Below are positions 26,092 through 36,952 of a stretch of DNA of 64,000 nt, one piece after another. Made by a program: the position numbers and the translations under genes. Where the stretch lies: the NCBI GenBank assembly GCA_038330145.1, contig JBBQNR010000005.1, positions 8,209 to 72,208 on the forward strand, in the 5' to 3' direction. Position 1 is the stretch's first letter, and each line of letters begins with the position of its first letter. Under the pieces are notes generated by a model. That model ran no database searches. It worked only from the letters and a program-made list of their open reading frames with translations, and had not been told where the DNA came from. Source of the DNA: JBBQNR01 sp038330145 (lineage in GTDB: Bacteria > Actinomycetota > Thermoleophilia > Solirubrobacterales > JBBDJG01).

Positions 26092-26640
26092 TCACTGCGT
26101 GCGCTGGTACGCGACGTAGGCGGCGATGCCGGCGCCCAGCACAACGAACGGTGCACGGGCGAGGCTGTCCGCCACCTCCCCCAGGTTGACGCCGAGGTAG
26201 AGCAGGTACGGAAACAGATAGGCCCAGATGCAACCGCCGACGGCGATCAAACCCGTGGTCGGTGATCGGAAGCGGCCGCTGGCAGCCAGCACCAGCTCGC
26301 CCATCCCGATCCCGATCAGGTAGCCGAGGATGAGCGCGAAGAAGAGGCCGAAGCCCTGCAGGATCACGATGCCGAAGCCCATCGCGGCGCCGCCCAGCAC
26401 GGCCGCCGCCACCGTCATCGCGGCGCGGTCGGGCTTCAGCCGCACGATCGCGGAGCGCGGCAGGCGCGCGCACTGCGGGCATTTGATGCCGACGGCTCCG
26501 TACACCATGCAGTCGGTGCAGATCGGACGTCCGCAGTCCGAGCAGGAGATGCTTGTCTCCCTGCCGGGATGCCGGTAACAGGTGGCCTGCTCGACCTCGC
26601 TGTCGGCTGTCCCGGCGGAGGAAGTGTGCGGTTCTTGAAT
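26092..26640 (-). CDS. Zinc-finger (B-box/rhomboid-N-terminal-like) membrane protein with apparent ATT start
   Basis: 182 residues from an ATT codon. The N-terminal region holds a Cys/His finger: TCYRHPGRETSISC, SDCGRPICTDCM, GIKCPQCAR, the type found at the N-terminus of many actinobacterial rhomboids. But the rest has only about four membrane helices (residues about 75-180) and no Gly-x-Ser-Gly catalytic motif, so it is not a rhomboid protease. No ATG, GTG or TTG precedes the finger in frame after the TAA at 26700; the only well-placed start is ATT, 8 bases after AAAAGGAG. The first ATG (MVYGAV) would cut off most of the finger. Function unknown; possibly a membrane-linked regulator. May lead the purD transcript. 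Confidence 0.72.
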   Translation of the reverse strand: MQEPHTSSAGTADSEVEQATCYRHPGRETSISCSDCGRPICTDCMVYGAVGIKCPQCARLPRSAIVRLKPDRAAMTVAAAVLGGAAMGFGIVILQGFGLFFALILGYLIGIGMGELVLAASGRFRSPTTGLIAVGGCIWAYLFPYLLYLGVNLGEVADSLARAPFVVLGAGIAAYVAYQRTQ

Positions 26641-26731
26641 CGGCGCTGCTCCTTTTCGCGACCCCGCCGACGGGCCGGCGGGAAGCTCCGATGGGACTTA
26701 TGAGTTTACTCGCGGGCGAATGTCGCCGACG

Positions 26732-26790
26732 GAATACCTGGCCGGCTTCGCCGGACACCTAAAGTCCTGTGAGTCGGCTACGCCGCCTCT
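26732..26790 (-). repeat. ~60-base dispersed spacer element, copy B
   Basis: Begins about 9 bases after the stop of the GYD gene. Related to copy A at 21643-21703, including TAGGTGTCCG and the covarying hairpin CCGGC-GAA-GCCGG, plus a second hairpin CGGC-GTA-GCCG. It lies in the same orientation as the genes, in the spacer before the ATT-start gene. The rest of this ~158-base spacer shows no clear promoter. Confidence 0.65.
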
Positions 26791-26798
26791 CGTTGTAC

Positions 26799-27080
26799 CT
26801 ATAGGGCCGAGATGAACTCGTCGATCGGGATCGCGGCCAGCGACTGGTAGGTCGCGGTACCGCGCGATCCCAGCTCGAGCGAGACCTTCGCCATCGTCTT
26901 CTCGTCGGGAGCCTCGACCACGTTGATGAAGTCGAACTGCCCCAGCACGGCCCATTGCGCGACCACCTTGGCGCCGATCTGCTCGATCTCCCTGTTGACC
27001 TCCTTGATCCGCTGCGGGTTGTTCTTGACGGTCTGCACGCCCTCGGGCGTGAGCGTCGAAAGCATGATGTAGGTAGGCAT
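26799..27080 (-). CDS. GYD domain protein
   Basis: 93 residues; ATG preceded by AGGAGGAGAG. MPTYIMLSTLTPEGVQTVKN matches the start of the GYD domain (PF08734), with GQFDFINVVEAPDEKTM and SLELGSRGTATYQSLAAIPIDEF (given in parts: the beta strands and the final helix). These small ferredoxin-fold proteins occur widely in soil bacteria and have no assigned reaction. The open frame runs 21 codons upstream but the ribosome site fixes this start. Confidence 0.85.
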   Translation of the reverse strand: MPTYIMLSTLTPEGVQTVKNNPQRIKEVNREIEQIGAKVVAQWAVLGQFDFINVVEAPDEKTMAKVSLELGSRGTATYQSLAAIPIDEFISAL

Positions 27081-27172
27081 CTCTCTCCTCCTGGTCGGGT
27101 CGCTCGCGCGGATAGCGCGCCGCGGCTTATAGAGAACCGGCACCGCAGCGGCAAGCGCGTAACATCGATGGA

Positions 27173-27493
27173 ATGGCCGAGCTTACGCCGCTTCCGATCG
27201 CATGCGCGCTGACCCCGGATGCCGCCCGCGAGCGGATCGGCTGGCTCGAGCACGTGGGCCGCTCCGCGCTGATCGAGGGCGGGCGTGAGGGCGACCGCCT
27301 GCTGCTGCGCTTTCGCGCCGAGTCACGGCGCGACGTCGAGGCCTTCATAAGCGCGGAGAGTGAGTGCTGCCGGTTCTTGTCGTTCGACCTGGGCGAGGCC
27401 GGCGGTGAGTTGACGCTGGAGATTTCCGGCCCGGCCGGAGCCGAGCCGGTGCTGGACGGTTTCCTTTCCACTCTCGGCGGGCAGGAGTCCTGA
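27173..27493 (+). CDS. Conserved small protein with ECCRF motif
   Basis: 106 residues. Contains ALTPDAARERIGWL and SAESECCRFLSFDL followed by GGELTLEISGPAGAEPVL; vicinal Cys in this context recall small proteins found beside mercury or MerR-type regulator genes, which is a loose comparison. No signal peptide or membrane helix. Divergent from the GYD gene; a 50-codon basic gene starts 3 bases later. Confidence 0.65.
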   Translation: MAELTPLPIACALTPDAARERIGWLEHVGRSALIEGGREGDRLLLRFRAESRRDVEAFISAESECCRFLSFDLGEAGGELTLEISGPAGAEPVLDGFLSTLGGQES

Positions 27494-27495
27494 GC

Positions 27496-27648
27496 ATGTC
27501 TCTGTTCGGACGCATCAACCGCTTCGCGCGCAGCCCGCAGGGTCGCAGGCTCGCCAACCAGGCCGTTGAGCTCGCCAAGAAGCCGGAGAACCGCCGCAAG
27601 GCGAGCCAGCTCGCCTCACGGCTGCGCGGCCGTCCGAGAACCAGATAA
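27496..27648 (+). CDS. Small basic protein (50 residues)
   Basis: ATG shortly after the preceding stop (TGAGCATG). Encodes MSLFGRINRFARSPQGRR followed by LANQAVELAKKPENRRKA and SQLASRLRGRPRTR: a strongly basic, helical peptide of a type common in actinobacteria, function unknown. It ends exactly where the convergent clpB ends. Same direction and likely same transcript as the gene before. Confidence 0.6.
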   Translation: MSLFGRINRFARSPQGRRLANQAVELAKKPENRRKASQLASRLRGRPRTR

Positions 27649-30281
<2,633 letters not shown>

Positions 30282-30282
<1 letters not shown>

Positions 30283-30746
30283 TACTTGTTACCTGTTCTG
30301 TGAATCGGGATCTGAAAGCTCTTGACGTCGGCGGTACGCAGCATGGCGCCGGGCGGCTGCCAGCGCACCAGCTCGCGCTTGTACGAGCGGTGAACGGCGT
30401 CGATCTCCTCCAGCATGCGACGCTGCATCCCCACGACCTCCTTGCGCATGGTCTCGAGCTGAGCGCGCATCTCCGCCATCGACGCTTCGAGCTGCAGCAC
30501 GCGCTCCACGCCGGCGAGGTTGAGGCCGAGCTCTGAAGTCAGCTCCTGAATGCGGCGCAGGTGCTCCACGTCGGCCTGTGAGTAGAGCCGTGTCTTCTTG
30601 GGAGAGCGGCTGGGCTTGATCAGGCCCCGCGCCTCGTACAGCCGCAGGGTCTGAGGGTGCATGCCGGCGAGCTCGGCGGCGATGGAGATCATGAAGACCC
30701 CGGCGTCCTGCTCGAACAGATCTCTGCTCTTTTTCCTCTCCGCCAT
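30282..30746 (-). CDS. hspR: MerR-family heat-shock repressor HspR
   Basis: 154 residues. MerR-type winged helix (FMISIAAELAGMHPQTLRLYE, ARGLIKPSRSPKKTRLYS) as in HspR, followed by a coiled region and a basic tail. HspR represses dnaK and clpB operons, with DnaK as co-repressor, through HAIR sites. I did not find a canonical HAIR (CTTGAGT-N7-ACTCAAG) upstream of dnaK. The ribosome site AGAGGAGC overlaps the dnaJ end. Confidence 0.95.
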
Positions 30747-30749
30747 TCG

Positions 30750-31844
30750 CTAGCTCCTCTGCGCGCGCTTCAGCAGATCCGCGCGCGGATCGCCGTTCAT
30801 CACCTGCGCGAGTTGTTCGAACGCCTCGCGCTGCTCCTTCGTCAGCGACTTGGGGATCTCGACCCTGATCCGGTAGTGGATGTCGCCGCGACCCTTTCCC
30901 GAAGGCTTCGGCGGCCCCTCCCCCCGCAGCCGCTGAAGGCTGCCGTCGCGAGTGCCGGCCGGAATCTTGATCTGCTTGGTGCCGCTCAACGTCGGCACCT
31001 CGACGGTGCCGCCGCGAACGGCTTCGACGATCGAGACCGGCACCTCGACCTCGAGGTTGTTGCCCTTCTGCGTAAAGACGGGAGACGTTGCGACGCGCGT
31101 CACGACGTAGAGGTCTCCGGCCGGACCTCCGCCCGCACCGGCCTCACCCTTTCCGGCCAGGCGGATGCGGCTGCCTTCGCGAACGCCCGCCGGGATGTTG
31201 ACCCGGTAACGCTTGACCTGGTGAACCACGCCGACGCCGGCGCAGGTTGGGCACGGCTGCTCGACGACGGTTCCGCGGCCCCCGCACTGGGAGCAGGGCT
31301 GCGAGATCGAGAACATGCCCTGCCCCTCGGTCTCGATTCCGCGGCCGCCACAACGCGGGCATGTCTTGGGACTGGTGCCCGGCTTTGCCCCGCTGCCGCC
31401 GCAGGTCTCGCAGGCGGCGTCCTTGGGCACCGTGACCGATACCTGGGTGCCGTTCATCGCCTGGTCGAAGGAAAGCCGCACCTCGGTCTCGAGGTCCCTG
31501 CCGCGCTGCCGAAAGGGGCCGCCACCGCGAGCGCCGCCCCGGCCAAAGAGGTCGGAGAGGATGTCGCCAACGGAGCCGAAGCCCGCGCTGCCGCGAAAGG
31601 CGTTGGGGTCGAACCCGAAGCCGCCGCCGCCAAACATGCCCCCGGCGTCGTACTGCTTGCGCTTGTCGGCGTCGGACAGGACCGAGTAGGCCTCCTGTAG
31701 CTGCTTGAACTTCTCCTCGGCCTCTGCGTCGCCAGGGTTGCGGTCGGGGTGTAGCTCACGGGCAAGGCGGCGGTACGCCTTCTTGATCTCTTCCTGGGAG
31801 GCACCCTTCTGCACGCCAAGGCGCTTGTAGAACTCGTCGGCCAT
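30750..31844 (-). CDS. dnaJ: Chaperone DnaJ
   Basis: 364 residues. J domain with HPD at 32-34 (ELHPDRNPGD), Gly/Phe region (GGMFGGGGFGFDPN), four zinc motifs CETCGGSG, CPRCGGRG, CSQCGGRG, CPTCAGVG, then the substrate-binding C-terminal domain. Delivers clients to DnaK and stimulates its ATPase. 15 bases after grpE. Confidence 0.97.
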   Translation of the reverse strand: MADEFYKRLGVQKGASQEEIKKAYRRLARELHPDRNPGDAEAEEKFKQLQEAYSVLSDADKRKQYDAGGMFGGGGFGFDPNAFRGSAGFGSVGDILSDLFGRGGARGGGPFRQRGRDLETEVRLSFDQAMNGTQVSVTVPKDAACETCGGSGAKPGTSPKTCPRCGGRGIETEGQGMFSISQPCSQCGGRGTVVEQPCPTCAGVGVVHQVKRYRVNIPAGVREGSRIRLAGKGEAGAGGGPAGDLYVVTRVATSPVFTQKGNNLEVEVPVSIVEAVRGGTVEVPTLSGTKQIKIPAGTRDGSLQRLRGEGPPKPSGKGRGDIHYRIRVEIPKSLTKEQREAFEQLAQVMNGDPRADLLKRAQRS

Positions 31845-31859
31845 CAGATCACTCCCTAC

Positions 31860-32546
31860 TCAGGCTCCCTCGCCGACGATCACGCGGGCGGGACGCAATA
31901 CCTGGCCGTCGAGGCGGTAGCCCTTCTCCAGCACCTCGACCACCTTGCCCGCAGCCTCTTCGCCCGCCGGCCTGGCCATCATCGCCTCGTGCTGGTGCGG
32001 GTCGAACGGCTCGCCCGACGGCTCGTAGCTCTCGACACCGTTTCGCTCCAGCACGGCGGCAAGCCCATCGCGAACGAGCCGTACTCCTTCGACGAAGGAG
32101 GAAGGAGCGCTCATCCCGTCCAAAACCCGGTCGCCCGCTTGCGAACCCTCGGGAACCCGGTCGCCCGTTTGCGAACCCTCGCGGACCCGGTCGCCCGCTT
32201 GCGGGCCCTCGGGAACCCGGTCGCCCACTTGGGGGCCACCGGCCCTGTTCTCTTCGAGCGCGGCAAGGCCGCGCTCGAGGTTGTCGAGGACGGGCAGCAG
32301 CTCACGGGCGATCCCGGCTCGGCCACGCCGCTCGGCCTCACCGGCCTCCCCCGCCACCCGCTTGCGGTAATTCTCGAAGTCGGCCTTCGTCCGCCGGGCC
32401 AGCTCCAGGTACTCGTCCCGCTCGCGTTCCAACCCCGCCGCGAGCTCATCCACGTCGGCCTGGACCTTCTCCTCCTGCTCCTCGGTGGTGGCGGTGACGG
32501 GGTCGTCAGCGCCCACGGGCGGTTTACGGTCGGCTGTGTCCGACAT
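31860..32546 (-). CDS. grpE: Nucleotide exchange factor GrpE with internal decapeptide repeats
   Basis: 228 residues. N-terminal long helix (VQADVDELAAGLERERDEYL) and FENYRKRVAGEAGEAERRG match GrpE; the C-terminal beta domain includes EGVRLVRDGLAAVLERNGV and GYRLDGQVLRPARVIVGEGA. Between them sit about four 10-residue repeats (VGDRVPEGPQ, AGDRVREGSQ, TGDRVPEGSQ, AGDRVLDGMS) encoded by a 30-bp DNA tandem repeat, an insertion not normal for GrpE. Releases ADP from DnaK. 3 bases after dnaK. Confidence 0.95.
   Translation of the reverse strand: MSDTADRKPPVGADDPVTATTEEQEEKVQADVDELAAGLERERDEYLELARRTKADFENYRKRVAGEAGEAERRGRAGIARELLPVLDNLERGLAALEENRAGGPQVGDRVPEGPQAGDRVREGSQTGDRVPEGSQAGDRVLDGMSAPSSFVEGVRLVRDGLAAVLERNGVESYEPSGEPFDPHQHEAMMARPAGEEAAGKVVEVLEKGYRLDGQVLRPARVIVGEGA
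32112..32235. repeat. 30-bp tandem repeat inside grpE, about four units
   Basis: Units share AACCCGGTCGCCCG, TTGCGAACCCTCG or close variants with period 30, which keeps the reading frame. They encode the GDRVPEGSQA-type decapeptides of GrpE. Units vary by a few substitutions, suggesting recent expansion followed by drift. Confidence 0.85.
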
Positions 32547-32549
32547 CGG

Positions 32550-34454
32550 TTACTTCTGCTCCTCGTCCACGATCTCGGCGTCGACGACCTCCTCGTCGCT
32601 CTCGCCGGTCGCAGTACCGGCGCTGGCGCCGTTGCCTCCGCCGCCCTGCGCCTCCGCCGCCGCCTGGTACACCTGCTCCGAGACCTTGTGGAAGGCCTGC
32701 TGGAGCGCGTCGGTGCGGCGCTTGATCTCCTCGGCGTCCTCGGTCTCGAGCGCCTCGCGCACGGCCTTGATCGCCTGCTCGATCTCGTCCTTCGAGCCTG
32801 AGTCGACCTTGTCGCCAAGCTCGCCGAGCTGCTTCTCGGCCTGGTAGGCGGCGTTGTCGCCGGTGTTGCGGGCCTCCGCCACCTCGCGCTGGCGACGGTC
32901 CTCCGAAGCGTGCGCCTCGGCGTCCTTGACCATCTGCTCGACCTCCTGATCGGAAAGACCGGAGCCGGAGCTGATCTCGATCTTCTGCTCGGTCCCTGTG
33001 CCGAGGTCCTTGGCCGCGACGTGCAGGATGCCGTCGGCGTCGATGTCGAACGTGACCTCGACCTGAGGAATTCCACGAGGTGCCGGCGGAATCCCCGTCA
33101 GCTGGAACTTGCCCAGCGACTTGTTGTACGTCGCCATCTCGCGCTCGCCCTGCAGGACGTGCACCTCGACCGAGGGCTGATTGTCCTCGGCGGTCGAGAA
33201 GATCTCCGACTTGCGGGTCGGGATCGTGGTGTTGCGCTCGATCAGCCGCGTGAACACGCCGCCCTTGGTCTCGATGCCGAGCGACAGTGGCGTGACGTCG
33301 AGCAGCAGCACGTCCTTGACGTCGCCGGCGAGCACGCCCGCCTGAATGGCGGCGCCGACCGCGACGACCTCGTCCGGATTCACTCCGCGATGCGGCTCCT
33401 TGCCGACCAGGTCCTTGACCTTCTCCTGCACGGCGGGCATGCGCGTCATGCCACCGACCATCACGACGTGGTCGATGTCGGCGCCGGTCACGCCGGCGTC
33501 CTCCATCGCCTGCCGCGTCGGGCCGACGGTGCGGTCGAGCAGGTCGGATGTCAGCTCGACCAGCTTCGCGCGCGACAGCCGCATGTCGAGGTGCTTGGGC
33601 CCCGCCTGGTCCGCCGTCACGAATGGCAGATTGATCGCCGTCTCCTGCGTGGTCGACAGCTCGACCTTGGCCTTCTCTGCCGCCTCGTAGAGTCGCTGCA
33701 GCGCCATGCGGTCCTGTGCGAGGTCAATACCCTGCGACTTCTTGAACTCGGCCACCAGCCAGTCGACGATCGCCTTGTCGAAGTTGTCGCCGCCGAGGTG
33801 GTTGTCACCCGACGTCGCCTTGACCTCGAACACGCCCTCGCCGATCTCGAGGATCGAGACGTCGAAGGTGCCGCCGCCGAGGTCCCAGACCAGGATCGTC
33901 TGGTCGCCCTCCTTGTCGAGGCCGTATGCCAGCGACGCCGCGGTCGGCTCGTTGATGATGCGCTTGACGTCGAGCCCGGCGACCTTGCCGGCGTCCTTGG
34001 TCGCTTGGCGTTGCGAGTCGTTGAAGTAGGCCGGCACGGTGATGACCGCGTCGGTGACCGTCTCGCCCAGGTAGTCCTCGGCGTCGGACCTCAGCTTCTG
34101 CAGGATCATGGCCGAGATCTCCGGCGGGGAGTACTGCTTGCCCGTGGCCTCGACGACCACGTCGGCGTTGGGCCCGGAGACGACCTTGTAGGGCACGATC
34201 GTCATCTCCTCCGAGACTTCGGAGAACTTGCGGCCCATGAAGCGTTTGATCGAGAAGATCGTGTTCTCGGGGTTCGTCACCTGCTGGCGCTTGGCCGGCA
34301 CGCCCACCAAGCGCTCTCCAGCCTGGGTGAAGGCCACCACCGAGGGGGTCGTGCGGCCGCCCTCGCGGTTGGGGATGACCGTGGGCTCGCCGCCCTCGAG
34401 CACCGCCATGCACGAGTTGGTCGTCCCAAGGTCGATTCCAATCGTCTTTCCCAT
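32550..34454 (-). CDS. dnaK: Chaperone DnaK (Hsp70)
   Basis: 634 residues. ATPase domain starts MGKTIGIDLGTTNSCMAVLEG; phosphate loops IINEPTAASLAYG, VWDLGGGTFDVSIL and MVGGMTRMPAVQ; linker DVLLLDVTPLSLG; substrate domain and a Gly-rich tail ending VVDAEIVDEEQK. The ATG has AGGAGGT 9 bases upstream; an in-frame GTG two codons earlier is too close to it. First gene of dnaK-grpE-dnaJ-hspR-clpB. Confidence 0.98.
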   Translation of the reverse strand: MGKTIGIDLGTTNSCMAVLEGGEPTVIPNREGGRTTPSVVAFTQAGERLVGVPAKRQQVTNPENTIFSIKRFMGRKFSEVSEEMTIVPYKVVSGPNADVVVEATGKQYSPPEISAMILQKLRSDAEDYLGETVTDAVITVPAYFNDSQRQATKDAGKVAGLDVKRIINEPTAASLAYGLDKEGDQTILVWDLGGGTFDVSILEIGEGVFEVKATSGDNHLGGDNFDKAIVDWLVAEFKKSQGIDLAQDRMALQRLYEAAEKAKVELSTTQETAINLPFVTADQAGPKHLDMRLSRAKLVELTSDLLDRTVGPTRQAMEDAGVTGADIDHVVMVGGMTRMPAVQEKVKDLVGKEPHRGVNPDEVVAVGAAIQAGVLAGDVKDVLLLDVTPLSLGIETKGGVFTRLIERNTTIPTRKSEIFSTAEDNQPSVEVHVLQGEREMATYNKSLGKFQLTGIPPAPRGIPQVEVTFDIDADGILHVAAKDLGTGTEQKIEISSGSGLSDQEVEQMVKDAEAHASEDRRQREVAEARNTGDNAAYQAEKQLGELGDKVDSGSKDEIEQAIKAVREALETEDAEEIKRRTDALQQAFHKVSEQVYQAAAEAQGGGGNGASAGTATGESDEEVVDAEIVDEEQK

Positions 34455-34559
34455 CCTCACTTACCTCCTAAAAGCTGCGATTTGCAGCTATTTCAACGAA
34501 TTGTCACGGAACATGCGTATCGAAACGCAAGAAATCTAAGTGAGATTATGGCAGATCTC
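34455..34559 (-). promoter_or_regulatory. dnaK leader with two hairpins
   Basis: Reading toward dnaK: TGCGT-TTCGAT-ACGCA, then AGCTGC-AAATC-GCAGCT ending just 3 bases before the AGGAGG ribosome site. The second stem could modulate ribosome access with temperature (inference). The region is notably AT-richer than its neighbourhood. No HAIR or CIRCE match was found. Confidence 0.45.
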
Positions 34560-34573
34560 TCATAGATCGCCAA
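34545..34573 (-). promoter_or_regulatory. Sigma70-type promoter of the dnaK operon
   Basis: On the minus strand TTGGCG and CATAAT are separated by 17 bases. The -35 lies inside the last codons of the endonuclease III gene. This places the start of transcription about 80-85 bases before the dnaK ATG. Confidence 0.55.
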
Positions 34574-35264
34574 GGCGCTCGCGACCATACGGGCATAGCC
34601 GCAGCAGCGGGCACTGGTCACACAGCGGCCGCGCCGGCTTGCAGAGCCGTCGGCCGTGCCGCAAGAGGTTGACGTGGAGCTCGTAGACGTCGGCCGGGTC
34701 GGCCAGGGCCTGGAGGGTGTCGTGCGCCTCTTCGAAGGAGGCCTTCGGCCGCACCAGGCCGAGCCGGCCCGAGACGCGGTAAACGTGCGTGTCGACCGGC
34801 ATGTCGGGCCGGTCGTAGGAGAACAGCAGCACGCAGGCGGCCGTCTTGCGGCCGACGCCCGGCAGGGACTGGAGGAACCCCATCGCCCGCTCGCGGGGAG
34901 CATGCTCCAGCCAGGACACGTCGAGGCTGCCCCGCTCGCTCCTGATGATGCCGAGCACCTGCTGGATCCGCTCCGACTTCACCTTCGAGATGCCGCCGGG
35001 CCGGATCGCTTCCTCCACCTCCGTCAGGGGGGCGGAGGCGACGGCGTCCCAGCTCGGGAAGCGCTCGCGCAGCCTGGCGTAGGCGACGTCGCGGTTGCGG
35101 TCGTTGGTGTTCTGGGAAAGGATCGTCAGCACCAGCTCATCGAGCGGGGCGCGGTGGGGAATATTGCGAGGACGGGCGTAGTAGCCGCGCAGCCGGTCTC
35201 GGATCGAGCGCAGGCGGCGGCGCTCGGGCCGCTTCCAGGCGCCGGGGCGGGGTTTCGCGGGCAC
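34560..35264 (-). CDS. nth: Endonuclease III (DNA glycosylase/AP lyase)
   Basis: About 234 residues from a GTG (VPAKPRPG); longer frames overlap the divergent membrane-protein gene. Helix-hairpin-helix LPGVGRKTAACVLLFS with catalytic Lys, catalytic Asp in MPVDTHVYRVSGRLGL, and the [4Fe-4S] cluster motif CKPARPLCDQCPLLRLC (C-x6-C-x2-C-x5-C). Removes oxidised pyrimidines. The ILSQNTNDRNRD start of the core is typical. The start codon is uncertain because no ribosome site is evident. Confidence 0.92.
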   Translation of the reverse strand: MPAKPRPGAWKRPERRRLRSIRDRLRGYYARPRNIPHRAPLDELVLTILSQNTNDRNRDVAYARLRERFPSWDAVASAPLTEVEEAIRPGGISKVKSERIQQVLGIIRSERGSLDVSWLEHAPRERAMGFLQSLPGVGRKTAACVLLFSYDRPDMPVDTHVYRVSGRLGLVRPKASFEEAHDTLQALADPADVYELHVNLLRHGRRLCKPARPLCDQCPLLRLCPYGRERLGDL

Positions 35265-35326
35265 AGCCGAAAAGCTACTTGCAGGCGCGAGCGGCGGCCA
35301 AGGGCAGGGCCGGTATCCTGGCGACA

Positions 35327-36952
35327 ATGACCGGAGCACGAAGTGCTTCGCTCGAGCGGCCGAGCTGGATTCCCGCGGTTTCCCTCAGCGCCTTGCTGGC
35401 GGTGACCCTTGCTGTTTGGGATCCGCATGTGCGGGACCTTGCCGCGCACGTGTACCGCGAGGAGATGTTCGAGCGCAGCGGGTTCGCAGTTTGGAACGCA
35501 AGCTGGTACGGCGGGCACTACCTGCTCACACACAGTGTGCTGTTCCCGCCTCTGGCTGCGCTTTTCGGCGCGCAGGTGGTCGGAGTTGCCTCGGTCATGG
35601 CCAGCACCTATCTGTTCGATCGCCTGGTGTACGAGCGCTGGGGCGCAAGGGCTCGTCCCGCGACACTCTGGTTCGGAGCCGGAACGGTGACGATGCTGGC
35701 CAGCGGCAGGCTCAGCTTCGCGCTCGGCGTCGCCTTCGCGCTCGCCAGCCTGCATGCGATGCAACGGGGAAGAAACTCGTGGACCCTGGGCGGCGCGGTC
35801 GCGTGCGCGCTTGCCAGCCCGGTGGCCGCGGCCTTTCTGGCCGGCGTCGTCGCCGTGGGCGCTCTCGCGTCGCGCTCAACGCGGCGACTTGCGGTGCTGG
35901 GAGTGGTGGCAGCCGCGCTTGTTCCGGTCGCCCTCATCAACATCGTCTTCGCCGACGGCGGGCAGGAGCCGTTCGTCTTCTCGGCCTGGATCGCGCTCCC
36001 ACTGTGGTCGGCCGCCGCGCTCTATGTGACCAGAGGGCTGGAGGGCGAACGCGAGCTGAGGGCCGTGATCCTCGCCTACCTGGTCGTCGGTACGGCGGTG
36101 TGGCTGATCCCGAACCCGCTCGGCGGCAACGCGACTCGACTCGGCGCCCTCTTCGGCGGCCCAGTAATCGCGGCGGCGCTGCTTTCGCGCAACGTCCGCC
36201 TGATGACGCCGGCGATCGGGCTGCTGCTGGCAGGAAGCCTCTGGTGGCAGGTCGCGCCGGCGGTGCGCGACGTCGCGCAGAGCATGGGGGATGCCTCAAC
36301 GCGCAGCTCGTACTACGAGCCACTGGCCGACTGGCTGCGCGCCAATGGCGCCGAGGGCGCCCGCATCGAGGTGCCTTTCACCTCTGGTCACTGGGAGACG
36401 GCTTACCTTGCCCCAGACTTCGAGCTCGCCCGCGGCTGGTTGCGCCAGCTCGATCGCACGCGCAACGGAATCTTCTACGACGGCCGCCTGACCCACACGC
36501 GCTACCGCGAGTGGCTGCAACAGAACGGCATTCGCTACGTCGCGCTGCCGGACGCCAAGAGCGACTATTCCGCTCGAGTCGAGCACAAGCTGGTCGAATC
36601 CGGCCCCTCGTACCTGAGGCAGGTAGCGCAGCTCGGCAACTGGAGCGTGTACCGCGTGCTCGGCACCCTGCCACTGCTGCAGCCTCGCGGTCGAGCGCAG
36701 GGGAGCCTGGCGCGTTTGGAGCCGGAGGCCTTCGTGCTCCAGGTGCGGAGACCCGGGCGCTTTCTCGTGCGGGTGCGGGCGACACCGTTCTGGAAGCTGA
36801 GCGGAGGAGCGTCCGGGTGCGTGGGCAAGAGCGGTCGCTGGACCGTCGTGCGGGCCGATCAACCCGGTCCGGTGCGGGTCTCGATCCGCTTCTCGCTCGA
36901 GCGGGCGGGCAGATCCGCCACCGGCTGGCACGAGAACTGCGTCAGAGGCTGA
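35327..36952 (+). CDS. Large polytopic membrane protein (possible GT-C/YfhO-like)
   Basis: 541 residues with about ten hydrophobic helices in residues 15-325 and a soluble C-terminal domain (about 330-541). The first extracytoplasmic loop DPHVRDLAAHVYREEMFERSG has an acidic character like the catalytic loop of GT-C enzymes, but no confirmed motif. The C-terminal part (RIEVPFTSGHWETAYL, IRYVALPD, YLRQVAQLGNWSVYRVLG) resembles the tail of YfhO-like or arabinofuranosyltransferase-like proteins. Likely an envelope sugar or lipid modification enzyme; assignment weak. About 100 bases before the PAP2 gene, same strand, so possibly part of the lipid block. Confidence 0.6.
   Translation: MTGARSASLERPSWIPAVSLSALLAVTLAVWDPHVRDLAAHVYREEMFERSGFAVWNASWYGGHYLLTHSVLFPPLAALFGAQVVGVASVMASTYLFDRLVYERWGARARPATLWFGAGTVTMLASGRLSFALGVAFALASLHAMQRGRNSWTLGGAVACALASPVAAAFLAGVVAVGALASRSTRRLAVLGVVAAALVPVALINIVFADGGQEPFVFSAWIALPLWSAAALYVTRGLEGERELRAVILAYLVVGTAVWLIPNPLGGNATRLGALFGGPVIAAALLSRNVRLMTPAIGLLLAGSLWWQVAPAVRDVAQSMGDASTRSSYYEPLADWLRANGAEGARIEVPFTSGHWETAYLAPDFELARGWLRQLDRTRNGIFYDGRLTHTRYREWLQQNGIRYVALPDAKSDYSARVEHKLVESGPSYLRQVAQLGNWSVYRVLGTLPLLQPRGRAQGSLARLEPEAFVLQVRRPGRFLVRVRATPFWKLSGGASGCVGKSGRWTVVRADQPGPVRVSIRFSLERAGRSATGWHENCVRG

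Noticed and set aside
26092..26640. Rhomboid protease
   Set aside because: The zinc finger resembles rhomboid N-termini but no Gly-x-Ser-Gly or six-helix core is present.
34455..34573. CIRCE or HAIR operator upstream of dnaK
   Set aside because: No match to CTTGAGT-N7-ACTCAAG nor to the CIRCE half sites; only unrelated short inverted repeats.
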